NCBI GenBank assembly: GCA_001414485.1 | Contig: LLEY01000105.1 | Span: forward strand, 124,001-188,000 | Direction of reading: 5' to 3' | Origin: Calycina herbarum | Taxonomy: Eukaryota; Ascomycota; Leotiomycetes; Helotiales; Pezizellaceae | Length of the DNA: 64,000 nucleotides | Shown: positions 1 through 9,004 of the stretch, piece by piece | Numbering within the stretch: the stretch's first letter is position 1 | Layout of the letters: each line of letters opens with the position of its first letter | The notes under the pieces: model-generated | Told to the model about the DNA's origin: nothing | The model's input: only the letters and a program-made list of their open reading frames with translations | The model's database searches: none | Program-made: the position numbers and the translations under genes

Positions 1-138
1 ATCAGAAAAAGGATTTCCCCGGTACTCTCGTCTAATTCTATGAAAAGACATTGTATCTGACATCTCCATTTCTCTTGCACTGCTCAGCACCGAGAAGTCG
101 AGGGTCTGGAAAATTTACAAAACTCCCTTCTGGCTAAA

Positions 139-1840
139 TCATATATGAGCAATACATTGAGTCCACGGGATAGATAGATACACTCCAATTGGAACATATC
201 TCAAACTGAAAAACGCCTCAGCAACAACAAAAACCCTCGAAGTAGCATAAGATACAGTCAGACAAACAATCAAGAACTTGCTTAAACGCTGCACAGACAT
301 ATAAAAACCGAATCCATGCGAAAGATTCACAGAAGCACGGCTGATGAGAATACCTAGAGATGTACACATAATATTTATGGCAGCAATTTTCCACAGAAGC
401 ACTTCAATTAGAGTAGCGAAAAGAAAATAACATGCAGAAAGATGGATGCCGCCATATGATGCTGGCAAGAAGATGCTAAGAATGAATAGAGTTGGACTTT
501 AAGCTATAAATGTGTGAATAGCATCTGGCTCCCAGAGCCCTTGGAACAGTCTAGGAATTGCTGTATCGAAAATATTTGCAACGAGGGCGTTTTGCAGCTT
601 GAATATTTGTGGTCTTGGGGGAGAAGTGGGTTCTAGTAGGGCTCGAATTATTGTGCTGCGTGTAATTGCTGTGGCTGCACGTTTCCACCTCAATTCCGTT
701 CTTTTGGTTTCAGGTGATAAGTTTTCATTGGTGATATGATATGAGTTGTCAAAAACTAGCCTGTCCGTCACTAATTGGCTTTGGTCGTCACCGAATGGCG
801 GAGTCTCCACGCTGGAATGTGTTGTTTGCGACTTGGACTCGACAAGAAGAAGTGAGGCAGCTTCGCCACCTTTTATCAACATGTTGTAGGATGTATCTAT
901 CAACCTGTAGTATCGAGGATCATGGGACAGTGGTTCTTTGTTTTGTAGAAGCATCAGCGCAATGACGTTCTGAAGCCCTGGGCCGTTATTTTTTGAGTGT
1001 GATATGGCACCAGATACGGATGGCAAGTTAATGGCCGCTGAATCATACGGTTCGAATTCTATTTCAGAATTATTGCTGGCTCCAGATGATGGAACCATTT
1101 TTGGGTTAATCGGCGTGGGATCCGAGACATCTTGAGGTTTCTATGCCATAGTTCAGCGCATTATAAACAGAGTATCAGACGGAAATACTTACTTAGAGAA
1201 TCAATGCATAAATTACGTGGACAAAAGTATGCATTTCAAGTAAAGTCAAGGGATATCCGGCTGCCTTTCGGGCGATGCATTAGACAACCATCCAGGTAAC
1301 TTGAATGCAGCTAAGCGTTTTTCCTACAGTGCCCTTTTTACCTTTGTTGGAAATGGCGTCTGATGTGAGGTCCATGTAGTACCCATGTTGGGCTAAGAAA
1401 AGTAGAGACCCGGGAGTGAGAGTAAGTTGAGAAGTATTGCTGGTCATGTCTTGTATTAGAGCATGCCTGAAAGGGAGAATTGTATTGGCTGACATTTTCC
1501 GATTTGAAGTTCTTATAATCATCTCCGAATCGAGTCCTATTGAGATTTCTCACAAGCTCACTTTCCGCTTGACGCTGTGAAACTGCCGACCAAACAACAA
1601 GCTCAGGAGCAAACAACGCTATGATAACCCATCGCACCTTTTGCATCAAATTTTTCCCGCCGTGGACCCGTATGGAGGTACGTTCAAATGTATAGCCGTG
1701 TAGATATAAGAAATTAAGGTTAAAACATAACTTGATAAAATATCTACAGTGCCCCAGTATGTCGCTGATTTGTGAAATGGTTTTATTTCCGAGCGCTGCT
1801 GAAATTGCGGAATCGACAGTCATCTCGACTGCTGCTGTAA
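139..1840 (-). pseudogene. Broken gene of a fungal multi-pass membrane protein family
   Basis: Read on the minus strand, the pieces resemble an uncharacterised fungal integral membrane family that I know only from recurring motifs: a KVRWVIIALFAPELVVW block (near 1640), an HGYYMDL block (near 1385), a YPLTLLEMHTF block (near 1240), and a C-terminal EAFFSLRYVPIGVY...PWTQ block (near 190). The reading is interrupted by three in-frame TAA codons, at 1280-1282, 1193-1195 and 499-501. The first sits where I expect a Gln codon (VV-stop-CIAR), so CAA to TAA is the simplest explanation. A 52-base intron with GTAAGT donor and TAG acceptor is visible at 1141-1192. Between about 1400 and 1520 the frame changes without an intron I can defend. 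The 5' end stops at a MITE that begins at 1841. I infer an inactivated gene; the family assignment comes from memory of motifs and its function is unknown. Confidence 0.6.
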
Positions 1841-2287
1841 AGGCCTGTTCGGCACGTATATAATTTATTATAAAAATATGAGATTTGTACACGAGTACAG
1901 GTCCAAAAGGTGCTCGTATATAACTGGTTTTTACGCTCACATATAATACATGCCTGTTTAGCTTAGAGAAAGTTCAGTACACATTTTTAGTACATATTTC
2001 ATTGATTCTAGTACTCAGCAGTAGTTATAGGTAGGGAAATATAAGAATATATACATACACATAAAAGTTAAAGGTATAGAGGCAAAAAGATTATATTATT
2101 AAATTTTAGTAGTGCACATCTTGATACACATATTATACAGAAGTGTAAGCAAATATACGTACTACAATATATACTAGCCAAACGCCTACGCACATCATAA
2201 TATACATGCATAAATTATATATTCCCTTATTATTTTTAGTTGTGTGTATTTTAAAAAAGCAAGAATATGTGCGAGCCAAACAGGCCC
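1841..2287. mobile_element. PIF/Harbinger-like MITE with TAA target duplication
   Basis: The left end reads AGGCCTGTTCGGCACG and the right end, reverse-complemented, GGGCCTGTTTGGCTCG; 17 of the first 22 positions agree and four of the five mismatches are transitions. The element is flanked by TAA at 1838-1840 and 2288-2290. A 3-bp TWA duplication and a GGGCCTGTTTGG-type terminus are typical of PIF/Harbinger and Tourist-like elements. The 447-base interior is AT-rich and has no coding capacity that I can see. A second, inner pair (GCCTGTTTAGCT near 1945 and AGCCAAACGCC near 2176) suggests subterminal repeats or nesting. Confidence 0.6.
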
Positions 2288-2325
2288 TAAAGAACGTGGG
2301 GGGAGACGGGTTGATCAGCGTGAGC

Positions 2326-2812
2326 AATGAGTAGAGTAGAGTAGAGTAGTGACCACTACTCTACTCTACTCTACTCAAGGGATTTTAAGTACTACTATAC
2401 TCTACTCATTACTACTCGAGTAGTACTCTCGAGTAGTGGAGTAGCGTGGGCCGAATCGGCCTGAGCCGGTCCAGACAGGTGGAGGGGCGTCGGGGTGGCG
2501 TTTTAGGGTTTCCCGGCAGCTTAAGCGAGATCTTCTTTCTACTCTATCTACCTTTAATAATAGTCTTAATAGATTAGGTATTAATTATATAATTATAAAA
2601 AGAAATTTCATTATATAAAACTACTAATATTACTAATAATAAGCTTTATAAGCCTTATAAAAGCAAATATATAAATATTACTAAGACTACTTAAGACTAC
2701 TCGAGTAGTCTTAAGTCACTACTCTACTCTACTCATCCGACCCGCTACTCATACTCTACTCTACTACTCAAGAGTACTACTCGAGTAGTAGTGAGTAGTA
2801 GAGTGGTTTGTG
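2326..2812. repeat. Low-complexity GAGTA/TACTC hairpin region
   Basis: Runs of GAGTAGAGTAG turn into their own reverse complement (CTACTCTACTC) several times, around 2340-2380, 2395-2450 and 2700-2812, forming perfect or near-perfect hairpins, some centred on CTCGAG. Between the hairpin clusters lie about 60 GC-rich bases (2450-2520) and about 180 AT-rich bases. I see no coding. A similar arrangement built on AGAGTAAC occurs at 16,200-16,620. It may be a degenerate element end or a hairpin-driven expansion. Confidence 0.5.
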
Positions 2813-3118
2813 TTCACGCTGGGGATGATTTATTGTAACAGGATTGGAAAAGAAAATGTTTTTAGAAACATGGTTTTTAGAGGATCTGAGGCTGAGAAAA
2901 AATCTAGGGTGGCTGCTTCATGATTGTTTTCCTTGGAAGGCGAGGCTGATTGGATGCGGCGGGAATATCTATTGGAATTTGCATGGTGACGATAACTTGA
3001 GCATGCAATTTCTCCGATTACCAATCAATTGTCGCTATGAGGTACGAATTAGGTGGTGTTGTCCGTATGAAGATTGATTTCGCTGACCCCAAAACCATCG
3101 TCACTTCCTGAAGTTGTA

Positions 3119-3371
3119 AGAGAAACGAGCGAAACTCTGGAAACACTCTTCTATTTACTCTACGTGTAGCAATACCATGAGTTCCTTACTAAGAGACTGG
3201 TATCGGGGATCTATTTTTAAAAAAAAGAAGTTGTAGAAATTATAGAGATGGGGTAGAGCTTTAAGTGCGTTATATAACTAGGGCGAAGCCCTAGCGTTGT
3301 GGTCAGATGTTTTACTTAAGTACTAAACAAACAAAACCTCGAGGTGTTTCTAGAGTTTCGCTCGTTTTTCT
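3119..3371. mobile_element. Short TIR element (mariner-like MITE) with TA duplication
   Basis: A 28-base terminal inverted repeat runs 3119-3146 and 3344-3371, starting AGARAAACGAGCGAAACTCT, with only two mismatches, both G/A. The element is bordered by TA at 3117-3118 and 3372-3373, as for Tc1/mariner-type insertions. It is 253 bases long with no open frame of note, so it is a non-autonomous MITE. No longer relative is present in this window. Confidence 0.65.
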
Positions 3372-3373
3372 TA

Positions 3374-4101
3374 CCGCAGTAAGGCCGGTGAGTTTGCTAA
3401 ATATAAACCAACATAACCAGATATTTAGAGAGCTATGGAACCAAAACGAAGGCGACTGGTATTTTTTGTCTTCTTTCTCTTCTTTTCTGTCAATCAACAG
3501 GATCTGATTAACAGCCCTTTGATCTGCAAAAGCTTATAGTCACGTGACTAGCCAGGAAGCCATCCGTTTGAAGATTAGGGCCAGGGCAGCGAAATGTGGG
3601 TCATGTGATTCAACTGACGTCGTTATTTGAAGAGGCTATCTCCTTGTAGAGACCCTGCTTTCTTTTCTTATAAAGATCCAGCGTCTTTTAGTGTAGTTCA
3701 TCATTTTAAAGGGGCCGAATTTATGATTGGTTCGGTTGTTAGAACTTAGGCGAACAAACAAATACCTTGGGACTGAACTCATCAACAATGTTTAGAGGCA
3801 CAAACCAGACTGCTTGTTTGGTTGAGTAACAAGTATCCTCACGCCCTTGGAGGTTCTTTCAAGCCTTACGAAGTATTCTGGAACCACGGCAAGCTGCAAG
3901 AAAGTGACAAGGTATGAGATTGATAGGTTTTTGACCATTCTGGTGTATTTTGGGAAGTGTGCTCTTTTGCGGTCTGCACCAATACTTGAAGTTTGTACTA
4001 TTGGTTGACGGCAAAGAGCATGGTTATCCTACATCGCAAATAATTGAATTCTCTGCTCGGGTTTCTGATCAGCCATCTAGCCCTCTAGCCCTCCAGCCGC
4101 T
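3374..4101. other. Intergenic stretch without recognisable gene
   Basis: I see no ORF with protein-like composition, no RNA gene and no clear repeat here. Two CACGTG/TCATGTGA-like palindromes (near 3540 and 3600) and the pyrimidine-rich tract just before 4102 are the only visible structure; the last part is probably the 3' UTR of the minus-strand gene that ends at 4102. Confidence 0.4.
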
Positions 4102-4926
4102 TTAATCATGATAATCGCTATCTAGCTCCCCAATAACAGACCCATCATCCAAAGTCTCACCATCTGAGGTTTTGCTCTTCAGAAATTCATTCAAAACTTC
4201 TAGTGATTTGCCTTGTTGGGTTTCCGACTCGCTATCCGAAGCCGGAGGCTCGAGTCGCGGAGGGCTTCGCGGAGGAAGCGGAACATTATGCTGCACTCTC
4301 CAATCCTTTCGGTATTCTTCAAAAGCATCCCGAATACTCGTATCTCCTATTCCGATAAATGTTATCTCACCCCCTGGCCGCATCGCATCACCTTCCTTTA
4401 CCGGCGGGCTCTCAGCAGAAATCCTCATAATCGTTGGCAGTTTGCCCTCCCTTCGGATCGTGATTTCGGTAGCGGGAAGTTCTGAAAGTACATTCCGCGC
4501 TACCGCATCTCTTCTCAACATTTTAAGCAAAGCGTCGAGAGCCATGATGTAGGAAAAGATATTGTCTTCGCCCATGCCTGTTTCGTATTCGCGCTTGAAT
4601 TCTTGGACGAAGAACTTTTCGTATTGGCTGAGGAGGGGTGAATCGAGGAGTAGCTGGAGTGTGGTGAGAGGTGGGGTTTCGAGTTCTATTTGGGATTCGA
4701 AGACGCCGCTTTTGAAGTCGTGGGTGTGGAGTTCTGTGAAGAGTTCCAAGCGGAGACTGGATTCTGGGGTTTCGAAGACGTGCAGTGAGGGGCTTGGTGG
4801 CTCGGCTGCGGTTTCATCTTTGGCTCGTTGGAGCGTGTGTTGGATTGTGCCCGGGGGATAGGTCTTGTGCGGAGGTTCGAGTTTGCTTTGTCTTCGGCTG
4901 AGGTTTCTGCGGTCTCGTTCTCGCAT
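4102..4926 (-). CDS. Hypothetical protein, about 274 residues
   Basis: I do not recognise this protein. From the ATG at 4926 it starts MRERDRRNLSRRQ, a basic segment, followed by a Pro/Ser-rich stretch. A better ordered region rich in Leu, Glu and Phe follows (about residues 55-150, with LFTELHTHDF and SQYEKFFVQEFKREYETG), then a Pro-rich segment and an acidic Ser/Asp-rich tail ending SDYHD. No signal peptide or membrane segment is visible. The frame is open upstream to about 4947 but without an ATG. A GTAAGT...CAG intron of about 51 bases upstream (about 4951-5001) could join an exon beginning at 5111, but the phases do not match, so I take the internal ATG. The neighbour at 5418-6328 lies on the same strand and is also acidic and Pro-rich, but I see no clear homology between them. 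Confidence 0.6.
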   Translation of the reverse strand: MRERDRRNLSRRQSKLEPPHKTYPPGTIQHTLQRAKDETAAEPPSPSLHVFETPESSLRLELFTELHTHDFKSGVFESQIELETPPLTTLQLLLDSPLLSQYEKFFVQEFKREYETGMGEDNIFSYIMALDALLKMLRRDAVARNVLSELPATEITIRREGKLPTIMRISAESPPVKEGDAMRPGGEITFIGIGDTSIRDAFEEYRKDWRVQHNVPLPPRSPPRLEPPASDSESETQQGKSLEVLNEFLKSKTSDGETLDDGSVIGELDSDYHD

Positions 4927-5417
4927 TTTGTGGATAGGGGAAGCCAAAGCTGAGGTTTGTCAGTGTTGCTATGGAAATATACCTCTTTGCTGTCACTTAC
5001 AGTGGCTCGCAATTGTTGGAGTGGAAAGATCGGTGTGGTGTGAACTGGACAGTTGAGAACCTGTCCAAGTGGTGATTCATATGGAAAGAAAGCTGAGGCC
5101 ACGGGGGCCATCTTCGCTTGCCTTCATGAGAGTCACTTGATTAGCAAAACCCGCTTTGGACTTTGGTGAATAAAAAATTGTTTAGATCGGCAAATCCCGG
5201 CTCAACGGTGTTTACTCAACCGAGTACTCGGACAAAACACATAATCATATTTATGAAAATTTCACATAAGCAAGGTCTATTTCAAATGCTTTTTGGTCGG
5301 AATTATGCTCTTTTCACTGCAACTGAGGTCACCATATAATACAAGAGTGTCATTTGCGAAAATGAAGAATAAGCACTCTATGTTCCTGAAGGAGTTTCCT
5401 CAAATCTCCCCCTGACA

Positions 5418-6328
5418 TTATGAGTCTTCTTCCCCTGGGGGGTTTCGACTTGAAGAACCAAACTCCAACCTCAAGGCAGTGTGATACTCCGCTCTCTCAG
5501 CATGGCTTCGATTTTTGGTCCGCTTCTTGAGCCCCCTTTTCGTCAACTCCTCCTCTAAAGAATTCACGGCAGCAACCCATTTCGCCTCATCACTTTCCCG
5601 TCCATTAGGCTGTCCCAAGTCTCCTGGCTAATGAATTCAGATACATCCTTCTCTCCATTCTCGAATACCTCGTAGATGGAAACGGCTTCGTCATAGTATT
5701 CTTGTATAGCTATTCTCTTTTCGGGCTCGAGTTTTTGGCAGTATAGAATGGTGTTTAACGCTGAGATAGGGGATTTCATATCTTTGATGATGCTTTTGTA
5801 TACTCCGTTCCGGAAATTTTGTCGAACGATCGCGATGATGAGTTCGGACTTGAGAGGTTCGTCGATGATAGCTTCCTTTGCTTTTCGGGCAGCTTTTGGT
5901 TCCTTTTTTGGTTCCTCCGGTTCAGGTTCGAGGATATCCTCCACTATTGTTACGTCGGTTTTTGGCGCAGACTTCGATTCCTTCGCTTCAACTTCGATGG
6001 GTTCTTCCACTTTTTGATCACAAACAGTTTGGGCGGGTCCCGACTTCTTTGCTTCAGCTTTGAGGGTTGCGTCCACTATCGCATCATCGCTCCCTGGGTC
6101 AGGTCCCAATTTCGCCTCCATCTCTTGTACCCGTATCTCTGATGGACTCACCGATAAGACGCTGCGTGTTAAAGGGGTAGCGGGAGGTGTTATTTGCGCA
6201 GGTGGTGGCTGCGGTGGAGGTGTTAAGGTCGGTTGTGTAATGTTGCTTCGCAAAATGGATGGGGTTATCATGTTGAATACGTGGGGTATCAGGCTAGACA
6301 TATAGAGAATGCTTGTTTCCTCACACAA
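5418..6328 (-). CDS. Hypothetical acidic protein, probably two exons
   Basis: The first open segment (6328 down to 5564) has a Pro-rich N-terminus, a long Glu/Lys/Pro-rich low-complexity middle, and an ordered segment around LKSELIIAIVRQNFRNGVY. A second segment in another frame (5618 to 5418) is basic and helix-like (EAKWVAAVNSLEEELTKRGL) and ends NPPGEEDS. Removing 5628-5668 as a 41-base intron (donor GTATTC, acceptor TAG) joins the frames in phase and gives about 289 residues. The intron is short and the donor is weak, so a one-base frameshift is the alternative. No known family was recognised and there is no membrane segment. The start is the most upstream ATG; a second ATG lies nine codons further in. 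Confidence 0.5.
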
Positions 6329-6848
6329 ATTTGGTTGTAAATATGTTCACCCAGCTTGCTGGCATTCCCAATTGAAGGTGACGCCCGAGAAATGTCTCCA
6401 ACACTGTTCTTCATTTTCTGTACCAATGTAGCTATCAATCCACCCACCCCCCTCACGCCCCCACCCGCCTCACAAATCATAGGCACAAGAGCCCACCAAT
6501 TCCCCATCAAAAATCAAATCCAAGTAGCCAAATAAGAACATTGCTTCTAATTCATTTGTTCAATCAGACAGGCCTACGAACCAAGCTCGCTTGGCGTAGT
6601 GAGAAGAGGTTGTTTCACACACTACTAGAGGTGCTGTGCATACATGTTACAAACTAGCGCAGAATGAATTAGACTCTAATGCATTTCAAAAGATTCTTTC
6701 AATTTCTTTGCGAGTTTCGAAAGTTCCAGCACTCCTTTCTATGGCCTCCCACTGGAAACAAAACTCACTTCCCATCTTCCATGAAACCTTTGGGCTCCGA
6801 ATGAAGCCAGGTTTCTCGAACCAGCCAGATGATTTGATTGAATGCTTT

Positions 6849-7538
6849 CTATATCGGTACCTCGAAATAAGAAGAAACTGGTAGACAATCTTCCATCGCG
6901 TATCCTGAAACAAGGCCTCCCATAATCTCGGAATTGAAAGCAAGCAAATCATGTTCCAAGAACCCAACACCAAAGTTGGAAGCGGAATAAAACTCGTCAC
7001 CCGTTTGGCCAAAGTCCCAGAGCGAGTCGAGATGATCTAAAGTTTCCACATCTTGTCTGGAAACATCCACGGCAACACTTGCATCCTCCAGAACATTCCC
7101 CAGCTGATTTTCTACTCCTCTCGAAAGACTATTCCGATACTCCCCAATGGTTAACCCCACAACCTTCTTGAAAACCCGACAAAAATGACTCTCAGTCAAC
7201 CCCACCTCCTTAGCCAAACCCTTGACACTCCATTTCTTCTCGTCGTCCACCTCGTTTCGAATAAGCTCACATGCTCGATCAACAAAGACCTTCTGAGGGT
7301 TTCCTTCAGCTTCTTTCAATTCAGGTCGACACCTCTTGCACGCGCGAAATCCAGCATCTTCTGCCTGCTTAGCTACGTCATAGAATTTGATGTTGGCTTT
7401 TCGAGCGAGTCTTGATGGACAGGTTGGTCGACAGTAGATTTTGGTCGTTGTGACAGCGTATATGAAACTGCTTGCTGCGAGGGGATTGCGGGATTGTAGA
7501 GCTGTCCAGCGGGTCGTTGGAGTTGAAAAGTGGGGCAT
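6849..7538 (-). CDS. Ada-type metal-binding domain plus AraC-type HTH protein
   Basis: Residues 8-72 match the N-terminal domain of bacterial Ada (RWTALQSRNP, then YCRPTCPSRLARKANIKFY, then GFRACKRCRP). They keep all four zinc-binding cysteines, C36, C40, C67 and C70. In E. coli Ada the first of these accepts methyl groups from DNA methylphosphotriesters and thereby switches the protein into a transcription activator. Residues about 84-140 form an AraC-type helix-turn-helix (WSVKGLAKEVGLTESHFCRVFKKVVGLTIGEY, split here for length as WSVKGLAKEVGL and SHFCRVFKKVVGLTI). The remaining 90 residues are unlike the Ada alkyltransferase domain, so O6-methylguanine repair is absent from this polypeptide. 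That activity is encoded divergently 490 bases away. The protein is 229 residues, single exon, beginning at an ATG just before the Ada domain. I infer a sensor/activator of the alkylation response with a likely bacterial origin. Confidence 0.88.
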   Translation of the reverse strand: MPHFSTPTTRWTALQSRNPLAASSFIYAVTTTKIYCRPTCPSRLARKANIKFYDVAKQAEDAGFRACKRCRPELKEAEGNPQKVFVDRACELIRNEVDDEKKWSVKGLAKEVGLTESHFCRVFKKVVGLTIGEYRNSLSRGVENQLGNVLEDASVAVDVSRQDVETLDHLDSLWDFGQTGDEFYSASNFGVGFLEHDLLAFNSEIMGGLVSGYAMEDCLPVSSYFEVPI

Positions 7539-8028
7539 TTTGGCCTGAGTTACAGGTGTGGTAGGGAAGGTCTGCTTCTCGATTCTTTCTTAAGGGAGGG
7601 AAATGAAGACGACAAGGAAGAAGTCCTTATCTCATGATGTGGGTTGATTAGAATCGTTGTTGGAAGAGAAAAGAGGTTGAAATATGAAGATGAAATAGCA
7701 TCACGGGCCTGCTCTTGAAGTGACCAATCAGATAAAGGTTCGCTTGTCACGCTTTCACGGCTCACATGATTTAAAGAATTACACTTCGCAATGGAGAGAT
7801 TTTTGTTTAAATGAGAGTCCCTAAGAGTTTGGTTCCTTCCCTTGAACTTGTTGTTGTGATCAAAGTGGCCAATCAAACACAAAAGTGGTGACTCAAGAGT
7901 CTTGCTCTGGAAGTGACCAATCAGCGCCTTCGCCTCCGATCTTCGAACATTACGGAGTATATTTCCTAGAAACTTCTCGTTCGCTCCAACATACCTCAAC
8001 ACTCATCCATCAAAGCCAAAACTTCATA
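7539..8028. promoter_or_regulatory. Shared divergent promoter of the Ada-like and alkyltransferase genes
   Basis: The 490-base interval holds two copies of a 21-base block, 7711-7731 and 7904-7924, differing at one position and containing GAAGTGACCAATCAG. A third, weaker copy is at 7861-7877 (CAAAGTGGCCAATCAAA). Each contains a CCAAT box in the same orientation. CCAAT is the binding site of the fungal CBC/Hap complex; the wider conserved context suggests an additional bound factor, possibly the Ada-like protein itself. That last point is inference. Confidence 0.55.
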
Positions 8029-8545
8029 ATGACTGTAACTCAATTTCAAGAAGTGAGTTTTCCATCTTCGGCACTCGATATCGAAAGCGAGTCTAACATG
8101 AAAACAGCGTGTCTATGCACTCCTCAATCAAATACCCTCCGGTCGTATCTCCTCTTACGCAGCATTATCACGAGCCCTCTTGTCCTCACCAAGAGCCGTT
8201 GGTGGAGCTTTGAGAAGAAATCCGTTCGCGCCCGAAGTTCCATGCCATAGAATTATTTGCGCTGATGGTGTAAGTGAGCTTTTATAAAACTCTGTCTTCA
8301 TGCGTTTGATATTCCGGCTGAAAAAAAGCCCTCACCAAAGACGGCCTGATTAAATTACGAAAGGAAAAGGAAAATGCTAATCTATCATTTAGAATATTGG
8401 TGGTTTCAAAGGAGAGGCCCAAGATGCGCCATCGGGAATAAATCAAAAGGAGAAATTGAGGCTTCTGAAAAGTGAGGGTGTTTTGTTTGATGAGAATGGG
8501 AAGTTGCTGGATGAGAAGAGATGGTGGGATGATTTCAAGGTCTGA
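8029..8545 (+). CDS. O6-alkylguanine-DNA alkyltransferase, minimal C-terminal-domain form
   Basis: Three exons, 8029-8052, 8108-8269 and 8393-8545, separated by a GTGAGT...CAG intron of 55 bases and a GTAAGT...TAG intron of 123 bases, encode 112 residues with all junctions in phase. Exon 2 carries the whole active-site region: IPSGRISSYAALSRAL, the arginine-finger segment SSPRAVGGALRRNP (R37), and VPCHRII with acceptor Cys54. Exon 3 carries the glycine-rich segment NIGGFKGEAQ and the EKLRLLKSEGVLFDENG tail typical of the family. These enzymes transfer the alkyl group from O6-alkylguanine to the cysteine in a suicide reaction. The protein lacks the N-terminal RNase-H-like domain found in most MGMT proteins, so it resembles the size of alkyltransferase-like proteins but keeps the catalytic Cys rather than Trp. 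The promoter is shared with the Ada-like gene. Confidence 0.88.
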
Positions 8546-8823
8546 AGTTGGTATTGTACAATAGCTTGTGTTGCTTACCTTCGTAACTGGATACACCATC
8601 AAGAAAAAAGTACATCCTTTCCGAGATGAAAAATACAGTCCACTTCTTGTTGAAAATATAATGGAAGATGAGATTAGTGAAAATCATCTGAAATGAATGA
8701 TAAGCTAGCTAGAAAAAGGCGTCGTAGTTGTACTGTAAGACGGAGATGAATCCCCCCGACTCGACTTTAAATAGGTGAAAATCTCTCCCCACGGTTTTTA
8801 ACAATTTTGATTATCTCTTCAAG
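8546..8823. other. Spacer and promoter of the split GFA-type gene
   Basis: No gene is visible. The stretch holds the 3' end of the alkyltransferase transcription unit and presumably the promoter of the gene starting at 8824; TTTAAATA at about 8766 is a possible TATA-like box. Confidence 0.35.
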
Positions 8824-8988
8824 ATGACTGGTCTACTAGAAACAGCTTTTGCACTCAGTGGCGGCTGCTTCTGCTCAGCAATCTGCTACACTATCTTAAT
8901 TCTCCCTTTCGAGTCAAGAACCCCTCTCCCATCACATCGCTCGCCCAACTTTGGTCCCCAAAGCGAAACCTCAAATTACTTTCCACTC

Positions 8989-9004
8989 CTCTCTCTCGAC
9001 CATT
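8989..9004. repeat. Left target-site duplication of the LINE
   Basis: CTCTCTCTCGACCATT, identical to 11,471-11,486. It is followed directly by the reverse complement of an A-rich tail. Confidence 0.85.

Noticed and set aside
2326..2812. Telomere-like origin of the GAGTA repeats
   Set aside because: The unit is not TTAGGG and the words alternate with their reverse complement rather than running in one direction.
4686..5111. A 141-codon frame overlapping the gene at 4102-4926
   Set aside because: The part overlapping that gene is low-complexity shadow sequence; the upstream part could be a 5' exon, but the visible intron joins it out of phase.
6289..6510. An upstream exon for the gene at 5418-6328
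   Set aside because: A GTGAAC...TAG intron is visible but its phases lead to a stop after joining.
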